Assembly: GCA_910589415.1 (NCBI GenBank)
Contig: OU342631.1
Coordinates: forward strand, 14,012,001 to 14,076,000
Source of the DNA: Malachius bipustulatus
Taxonomy: Eukaryota > Arthropoda > Insecta > Coleoptera > Melyridae
Length of the DNA: 64,000 bases
Reading direction: 5' to 3'
In this document: piece by piece, positions 56,931-64,000 of the stretch
Numbering within the stretch: the first letter of the stretch is position 1
Layout: every line of letters starts with the position of its first letter
The notes under the pieces: model-generated
Told to the model about the DNA's origin: nothing
What the model saw: only the letters and a program-made list of their open reading frames with translations
The model's database searches: none
Position numbers and translations under genes: made by a program

Positions 56931-56948
56931 ATGGGGCTAGAAGGACCA
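56931..56948 (-). other. Primer-binding site of the BEL/Pao element
   Basis: Five bases after the 5' LTR (minus strand) the sequence TGGTCCTTCTAGCCCCAT starts with TGG, complementary to the CCA end of a tRNA primer. The tRNA species was not identified. Confidence 0.6.
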
Positions 56949-56953
56949 TAAAA

Positions 56954-57392
56954 TGAACGAAGATTGTTCATGGAGCATAAATTTGAACGGATGGGATTAT
57001 TAATGAATTAATCGACGGGAAGAAAATAACAATGGAAGATGGTTGACCTACCTTTTTAACGACGTTAGGTGATGAGTCTAAATACCATAACCAGTTGATT
57101 GATTAAATTCAACAATAATCTTGTTGTTCGATGTGGTAGACAGCTTCGCACGGGCCCGGCATGTATTTTCCTGCTTCTGAAGGGGCGAAGACAGGACACG
57201 ACGAACAGTGAAGAAGTTCACAATACGAATATATTTTCACTCCGACCACGGTGACGACTCGTTATCTACTTACTACCGCCCGGTCTCGCGACGGCGACGA
57301 CACCTGTGCCCTTGCGCATAGACGTTATAGGTCGAACCAAAAGGGACGGGGTAAAAGGAAGGCGGCAAGGATTTTAAAATGAACATGAAACA
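56954..57392 (-). repeat. 5' LTR of the BEL/Pao element
   Basis: Identical to the LTR at 50430-50868. Transcription of the element would start within it and run to lower coordinates. Confidence 0.95.
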
Positions 57393-57672
57393 ACCAATAT
57401 CTTAAATATTCACACAATATAAAACCAATATTTATTAGGTAGGTATACCAATATTTAAAGAATATTGTATATTTATATTTTACCAATATAAGCGTTCAGA
57501 TTTGCACCGATATTGAAAGCCAATATTTATTACCAATATTGAAGCAATATTTTTTATCATATTTTATAAATATTGGCTTAACCTTATTGGCAATATTGAA
57601 CCAATGGATATATGTATATTGGACCAACATTGGTCCAAGCAATAACCAATATTTTAAGCTACTTATTGGGTA
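57393..57672. mobile_element. CCAATATT motif-array element, interrupted by the BEL/Pao insertion
   Basis: CCAATATT / AATATTGG words recur more than ten times in both orientations over 280 bases, ending with TTATTGGGTA at 57672. The layout (short inverted motif array next to a GGGTA end) is like those of 3712-4784 and 34480-37774. The left end was not found; the sequence left of the BEL/Pao element (…CGAATATTTAACC) may be part of it. Confidence 0.5.
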
Positions 57673-60616
57673 ATAACAACTGTGTTATATTCCAATTCCG
57701 TCAGTTCCTAGGTATTTAATTTTCAAATCCAAAGCTATTTCTAGGAGTCAGTATAACATAGTTTGTTTTTTAAATTTTTAATTAGGAGTCCTGGGAATCG
57801 AAAGCAAAACCGTGACCAGTTTTATAGCAGTCATGTTAGTTCTTTCGATAACCATCTAGGTATACTTATACCGGTGCTGTTTATGCTTTCAGTCGGGATA
57901 AGAAATTATGCTATAAAAATTTTAATTAAAATGAGAATAAGAGAAAAATTGCTCGGCTTTATTCCAAGCTGCAAGAATCAGTTATCGTATTATGTGCAGG
58001 TAGCAGATACTTATTACGTAATATCGTAGGCTGGTTCATAAATAAAACCTAATTATTTTTAAAGTAGACATAAATAAAAGTTGTAATTACTTGTAATAGT
58101 GTTAGTGTTATTCGATCCCGTAGATAGTGCGGCCATTGGTCGAGTAAAAGTCGTTGGTTGCATGTTGTAGGTATGATATTTTTATTACAAGTTATTCATT
58201 GAAATAATTTACGACTCGTAAGTCAAAATACAGCATTATTTACAAATTGGTTATGGTTGTTTGTTTTTTACCGTGTATAATTATCTTATTCAAATGGATG
58301 AATAGAAGAATATACCTATAACAGTGCTCATTAAAATTTTACCTAAATACACTCATCAAAATAATCTTAGAATCACGATCTTGAATGTCTGCATTATGGT
58401 ATCTTTGGAAAGAAACATTATTATATGCTTTGACACTTCAACGAAATAATAGGTATAGTTTTGCACGCACTTGCACCCAGCACAAAAAATAATGCAACGC
58501 TTCTGAATGAAAATATGCCCAATTAGGTATGTAAAAAAAGTGAAAAGTGGGATACCTATAGTCCGGTATATTAAGTCTGTTTTCTAGTAACCTTATAGTA
58601 AGTTTTCTTATGACGATATTTTGAGACGATATAAAATTGTAATTGTGTATAATTTCTTTAATAGAAACATTAAAATAATTAATTAATTGTACCCTTTATT
58701 TATGCAAAACCATTATGCAAGAACCTACCATGAGAGAATTTTGTACGCTCTGAGAAAAAATTCCCATAAACATGGGGTCCGCAAATTAGGTATATGTATA
58801 TCTTAAACTGAGGGTTCCTGAGATGTCAAGAAATTAAAAAAAGAATTTTTTTGACACCCTTTATCTGGAAAACGGTGGGATTGCGGACACATATTGATAG
58901 GAACTTTTTTTCTCAAAACGCGCCTCAAACCTTTCATTTATTTTTGTGAAATTCTTGTGGTCTAATTGTTGTTATTTAAATTGTAGCTTTTGTATAGTTT
59001 TTTTGAAATAGTTGATGAGTATGAGGATTCTGAGTGTGGTTTCCTTCCTCTTCCATTTGGTACATTTTCATCCTCATAGGTCGCAGTAGTGATAATCAGC
59101 GATCTGCGCAAGTTAGTATGGTTTTCGATGCATTTTCCCTTTTCATGAAAGTGGCGACCTTGCAGAAAGCTTAAATCTGAGTTTTCGACCATGAATCCCG
59201 CGTTTAGCTAACGGACATAATATGGTTTATCGATAAAACCCGATACCAATTTTGGCAAGACAAATTAGTTCTACGTCATGCATGATATACTTTTTGTTAT
59301 TTTGAAAAGTTTTTCTGTTCAATTATCGCTTTTCATTTAGCGCCATCGTGAGAATTGTCATATAAATGTTGTTCTGTATAGGTACCTTTACACAATTTCC
59401 TACATTTTTTGTTCGAAAAATACGAAAAATCGTTCAATTTACCGTAAAAATAGTGCGCATCGTCACTCAGCTACTCGGCGCACGCTATGCCTTATTGCTG
59501 AATCGTCCTAACTTGTTTCGATTAAATCCAATGAAAACTGACTTAAATCATCAATTCATAGTGTAAATGGTGTAATTATGCATAGTGTCTAGTGTAAATG
59601 ATGCAAATGTGTACCGTGTCTATATAGTGTAGGTATGTGGTACATATAATTTATACTTATAGTGTATGTAATGTAGATAGTGTAAGTGCATGTATTGGTG
59701 GTGTAAGTATGTTTCGCTTATGTGTTGTATGTTGTATACCTAAATCATTCAAATCCCATGACTGTCTATATATTCATAATTTCTCATATCAGATCGGCGT
59801 CTTCCTCAGTTGTGACTTGTGACTGCGTGACCCCTGGAAGAAATGGAATTTTCGTTGAAGACGAAGTTAGTTTTGCGGTTATTTAAAAGAACTAATTTCC
59901 AGCACTTTTCGCCCCTCATCTCTCTAGTGGGAAAGTGGGGAAAACGAAACTATGAGTGCTTAATCGAAAAATTAATTTGGATAATGTATTTTACACACTG
60001 ATGCCTTAAAAGTTGTAGGTATAGAGATGACCACCTCCGATTTATCATCAGGTAGTCAGTGTGTATGTATACTTGAATGGTGAGTCCAGACGACCTCCCT
60101 GCAAGTCACTGTCATTAGCACAGTCGTCGCGGCGCCAGAGTTAATGCTAAAACCATTAGAACAACTAACAGCCTTAAGATTTACAAGCAGATACAACCTC
60201 TTTGTGTCTTATGTAGGTACCTACTTAACTCTACGTTAGTAAAGATTTTATTATTATTAAGTCCCTTACGATGAAGAGTTTTATTGTTTACGTCCACTTT
60301 AAAGATCATTACTTACTTCATGACTTGCCATTTACCTGTTTTCATGTATCAGCATGCATCATCATATTATACGTGAATACCTGTCAATCAGGCCTCAGTC
60401 TTTCTTTTGAAAGCCGTTCAGAGGGTCATTAGAATGGTGGTTTAAGTCAACTGCAAAATTCTATTTATCGTTTAAGAAATGTCTCCAAAAATTACTTTTT
60501 TTCTAAACGAGGCCCGATCTGGAAAAAAGATTCTTTCTTTTATGCTTAAAAAACGATTTTATACATGACGTTCGATTTTCGCCGTGCAGTTACTATAAAC
60601 ACCCTGTACCTACAGA
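57673..60616. other. Intergenic sequence
   Basis: No gene was recognised. A minus-strand frame at 58962-59192 is polar (for example PNGRGRKPHSESSYSSTISK) and could be a degraded transposon or gene tail, but no family fits. A GTGTAAATG-rich degenerate repeat lies at 59555-59715. Confidence 0.4.
59555..59715. repeat. Degenerate TAGTGTAAATG / TAGTGTATGTA repeat
   Basis: About ten imperfect copies of a ~12-base unit with core AGTGTA in 160 bases. Low complexity. Confidence 0.65.
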
Positions 60617-62018
60617 TACAGGTGTCCCGTAATTAGCGTGCAATACTGAAACAGCAGATTCTATTTTCAAAAAGTTGCTATAAAAATAGGTCGAGAAATG
60701 CTTCCTAAGGGGGCTACAGCCCCCGAAAGGGGAGCCCATTAAGATGGTTTTTATTTAATACCTCCGAACCCGTTCAAGATAGAAAAGTGAAATTTTGGGA
60801 ATATATCAAACTTTTTATGACCAATATCACGCAATTACAAAAATTAAAAAATTTCCATCAGGGGGGGTCAAATAGGTGAAGAGTGAGGTTAAAAACACCC
60901 TAACTTTTTTTGTATGTACCTCGTGCCAGGATTTGAGATCAGATTATGAAATGTTGAAGTTTTTTACACAAAAAAGGTTGTCTTGCTGAATTTCGATAAC
61001 ACGCACCGTTTTCGCTTAAAATCGATTTGAAAATTACCTTACATGGCATAAAAATTCATATTGAAACACAACTAGAGAAAAATATTCAACGTAGGCCATG
61101 GATCATGGGATGTAATAAGTGACAGGTTGTTTGAAAATTGTGTTTCACGCTAATTAAGTAGAAGAAAAAGAAAATTTATTGAGCAAAAAAATGGCAAAAT
61201 TTTCAACAGCATGATTCCTATATGATGGGGTCTCCCCTGACCGCGAGCACGTCAAAAATTGCCATTTTCCGGTAGACGTTGACGTATGCGGGTGAACATT
61301 TGGCGTGTAGGAGCTCTTCGGTTTGAAAATCGTCGTCGGTATTCATACTCAGCCGCCAGATCACGACCACTGCAGAATCCATATACGAAGTGCATTTCAG
61401 CCAGCTCTTGGTTAGTGAAATTTTCCATTTTTAGAAAACAGTACTTAATAAATTTTCTTTTTCTTCTACTTAATTAGCGTGAAACACAATTTTCAAACAA
61501 CCTGTCACTTATTACATCCGGTGATCAATGGCCTACGTTGAATATTTTTCTCTAGTTGTGTTTCAATATGAATTTTTATGCAATGTAAGGTAATCTTCAA
61601 ATCGATTTTAAGCGAAAACGGTGCTTGTTATCGAAATTCAGCAAGACGACCTTTTTTGTGTAAAAAACTTCAACATTTCATAATCTGATCTCAAATCCTG
61701 GCACGAGGTACATAAAAAAAAAGTTAGTGTGATTTTAACCTCACTCTTCACCTATCTGACCCCCCCTGATGGAAATTTTTTAATTTTTGTAATTGCATCT
61801 TATTGGCCATAAAAAGTTTGATAAATTCCCAAAATTTCACTTTTCTATCTTGAACGGATTCGGAGGTATTGAATAAAAACCATCTTCATGGGCTCCCCTT
61901 TCGGGGGCTGTAGCCCCCTTAGGAAGCATTTCTCGACCTATTTTTATAGGAACTTTTTTTGCATATTTTTGAAAATAGAATCTGCTGTTTCAGCATTGCA
62001 CGCTAATTACGGGACACA
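60617..62018. mobile_element. Large foldback transposon (1.4 kb, ~600 bp arms) with an HTH transposase remnant at its centre
   Basis: The left arm from TACAGGTGTCCCGTAATTAG to about 61200 is repeated inverted from about 61440 to 62017 (ending CTAATTACGGGACAC). Matched blocks include AGGGGGCTACAGCCCCCGAA and its inverse, the TTTTACACAAAAAAGG block and the CAACCTGTCACTTATTACAT block. The ~230-base centre is unpaired and carries the start of a transposase gene on the minus strand (61252-61428). Confidence 0.92.
61252..61428 (-). pseudogene. N-terminal helix-turn-helix of a transposase (DUF4817 type), 58 codons
   Basis: From the ATG at 61428 the frame reads MENFTNQELAEMHFVYGFCS, then DLAAEYEYRRRFSNRRAPTR and RIRQRLPENGNF before a TGA at 61252-61254. 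This matches the layout of the HTH module common to insect mariner-like and other transposons (tri-helical, RRFSNRRAP linker, then R(L/R)xETGxF-like). Codons after the stop still read Arg/Gly-rich (RARGQGRP), as family members do, so the stop looks secondary. No catalytic domain follows because the inverted arm begins. Confidence 0.7.
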
Positions 62019-62142
62019 ATATATGTATGGTATATAGGTAACGAAGGCGGAGGATATCAGATCGACCAAAATACCCCGCTGTGCTTTAATTTAATTTTGA
62101 AGGTCTTTCTAAGAAAAACATTTCCCCAAAGTTTCGTATGTC

Positions 62143-62775
62143 TACAGGATGATCCCGAAATGGCGGACACGGAATACAGGGTGTTGTAGAGGATGTTCAG
62201 AAAGACTGTAAATTTAAAACAAAAATGTGTTCCTCGGCTTCGTTACCGAGATATAGAGTACTTTTTCTAAACTTTAAATCGAAATGGCGGTCAAATTTAA
62301 ACAACCTCCACTGGCAAAGCACATGATTTGACATAACTATTACGATAGCGTTTGCTTTTTATTTTTATTATTATCGGGAATGGAATTACAGGCATTCAAA
62401 GTTTACCTATTCCCTGAGTTCAACAAATTTTTTCAATGTGGCATCGTTGTTCAAATTCGAGCTCAACAATGCAACTAAAATAGATTTTGAATAATATTAT
62501 CAGATATGTTTCCCCGCAACGATTATTGTTTTGAACATTATTGTTGAACTTTCCATTTCATATGTTTCCATGGTAATATCTATCTGGGTATTATTGTAGC
62601 CCTACACATTATTTTTCTGCCTTAAGAAGGGTAGTGCAGTGTTGTGACTTTTTTTTCACAAAAGTGGTCATATCTTCTTAAGAGAGCCATACTGGAGAAA
62701 ACAGTAAATAAAACTTAGAATCCTTAATCCACAATGGATGCATGCGTGGTGCTGCCCGTGTCCGCCATTTCGGGA
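62143..62775. mobile_element. MITE with TACAGGATGATCCCGAAATG inverted ends
   Basis: Left TACAGGATGATCCCGAAATG + GCGGACACGG; right end in reverse complement TACAGGGTGATCCCGAAATG + GCGGACACGG. The TIR is about 30 bases. A second TACAGGGTG occurs at 62176. No coding region was seen. Confidence 0.88.
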
Positions 62776-63925
62776 TCACCCTGTATAACCTGACAATTCT
62801 TAGACCAGTTGCATTGTTGCCAGACTGAACAAAATATCTTTAGCAGTCTTTTTGTTTTATAGACTGGTTCATCCCTGCAACACTTCTATAGCTTATGTTT
62901 ATAATATTTGTGTCGCATATATCTTTCAGAAATCGCCCGATCGCATGACTCGATTACCATATTATCCGCCATCGACTAATAATTTACTATATACAGTGCC
63001 CGCCAAAAATTTCGCACCACATGGGAATTTTTTATTGTTTTCCATCTTTTTTTGAATTTTTTTTTGTCATAAGTTTGTGCTTTCAAAAAGATTAAAGTTC
63101 AGCACATCATTCGCAAGAATTGTTCCTTAACATTTTACTATTTACGATGTATTAAGACCGTATGCGGTTATTTTTTTCTTATGCATAATTTATTAAACCT
63201 TATCCAGAGGAAATATCCATATCTGATTTTGTTTTATGATATGATGAAAAACTCAAAACAATGTTACTCTTTCTGTTCAATGAGACAGACATGAACAATC
63301 CGTTCATGCCAGTGATGAAAATGAAAGTTAAAAATTCTGAAATATAAATAAAAGTAAATAAGAATTATTGCATACTTTGAATTTGAAGTAACAAATTTAT
63401 ATTTAAGTACTTATTTATTTATATTTATATTTTATATCTTGTGAATGACACAAATATTCAGAGCTTCTTATTAAAGGTCAGTTTGGCAACTATGGCATAA
63501 CAGTGCAAGGTAAGCAGTTCTTAATTTCAGGAAATTCTCCAATTTCGTGTTTTATGGCCGGAACGAATGTTAATCCTTGAGTTCGAAGTTAAGGGATTCA
63601 AATTGGGTATATCTTGGTCGAGCTGGTATAGGTGCGCCCAAAATTGGGTACCTTGGTCGAGCTGGCATAAGCCCATATAGGTAAAGGCTGAGTTACAAAC
63701 AATAGGTATTTTAATTTGCCATCGTTAAAGAAAATATTATTTTTATAATTATCTTGAGTTAGGTAATTATAATTCATGTTCACATTTGTTACGTGGGCGA
63801 TGACATTAAAAAGGCACTTATAGGTAAATAAGTAGATACCTACTTAACATAACTCAATGTAATAAAGGTATAATATCTCATTAAAATTATTTGACGTAAG
63901 CTATCCAAACTCATTAAATATGGTA
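62776..63925. other. Intergenic sequence
   Basis: No gene was supported. It contains one short direct repeat (63600-63678). Confidence 0.4.
63600..63678 (+). repeat. Short direct repeat (two ~40 bp copies)
   Basis: AAATTGGGTATATCTTGGTC + GAGCTGGTATAGG at 63600-63632 and AAATTGGGTACCTTGGTC + GAGCTGGCATAAG at 63641-63671, joined by a GCGCCC spacer. Confidence 0.8.
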
Positions 63926-64000
63926 TACAGGGTGTCCCAGCTCATTCGAACCGTCCTCTGTAGGCCAAACGATTGATTTGTTCAAAAAATATTTTGCAAA
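63926..64000 (+). mobile_element. Left end of a TACAGGGTG-type element running off the window
   Basis: TACAGGGTGTCCCAGCTCAT, the terminus style of the foldback/MITE family seen throughout the window. The other end lies beyond 64000. Confidence 0.55.

Larger units (their letters stand above)
50430..57392 (-). mobile_element. Full-length BEL/Pao LTR retrotransposon (6963 bp)
   Basis: Two identical 439-base LTRs bracket a single open gag-pol frame on the minus strand. The element is flanked by a 5-base duplication ACCAA (50425-50429 and 57393-57397), the target length known for BEL/Pao. Identical LTRs, intact ORF, recognisable PBS and PPT all indicate a very recent insertion that may still be competent. 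No env-like third frame was seen. Confidence 0.97.

Noticed and set aside
58962..59192. Polar 76-codon minus-strand frame
   Set aside because: Vaguely like a nuclear protein tail but without any motif; could not be supported as a gene.

Overview
The window is AT-rich, intron-containing DNA of an animal, almost certainly an insect. The evidence is a spliced RNF4-type RING gene, a spliced dual-specificity phosphatase gene, the first exon of the wing selector gene vestigial, a eukaryotic tRNA-Trp, and insect-style mobile elements (BEL/Pao, Jockey-like LINE, hAT, mariner-like helix-turn-helix remnants, TACAGGGTG foldbacks). The pervasive GTAGGTACCTAC / CCTATAGGTATA sequence would suit some Hemiptera (mealybug-like) or Lepidoptera, but the order cannot be fixed from sequence alone.

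Layout. 1-17 kb: a minus-strand DUSP gene whose three coding exons (1952-2299, 6293-6599, 16559-16665) join in frame to 253 codons; its 4 kb and 10 kb introns hold several inverted-repeat elements and a triplicated ~205 bp repeat. 17-20 kb: intergenic sequence with MITE-like pieces. 20.3-23.4 kb: a plus-strand five-exon RNF4-like SUMO-targeted ubiquitin ligase gene (318 codons) with a complete hAT MITE in intron 2. 24.8 kb: tRNA-Trp(CCA). 25-31 kb: a ~690 bp tandem duplication, hairpin elements and MITEs, plus a possible small first exon behind an RFX X-box. 31.2-33.6 kb: a 5'-truncated, frameshifted Jockey-like LINE on the minus strand. 33.8-38.7 kb: an old inverted-repeat element containing a 3.3 kb DNA transposon with a C2H2 / transposase-like ORF. 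39.3 kb: a tRNA-like (SINE-type) sequence. 40.3 kb: plus-strand exon 1 of vestigial; no later vg exon was recognised downstream, so the rest probably lies beyond the window. 41-43.6 kb: two foldback elements and a pogo-like transposase tail. 45-50 kb: two more hairpins, a CCHC gag-like fragment and a mariner-like relic. 50.4-57.4 kb: a full-length BEL/Pao retrotransposon with identical 439 bp LTRs, a 5 bp target duplication and an open 1752-codon gag-pol frame. 57.4-64 kb: a motif-array element, intergenic DNA and two further foldbacks.

The host genes have unrelated roles (phosphatase signalling, ubiquitin/SUMO control, wing selector function) and show no operon-like organisation. The most unusual signals are (a) four quasi-palindromic hairpin elements that share a terminal consensus but have unrelated arms, and (b) three elements with TACCC/GGGTA ends and dense arrays of short inverted motifs, one of which carries the C2H2/transposase-like gene.
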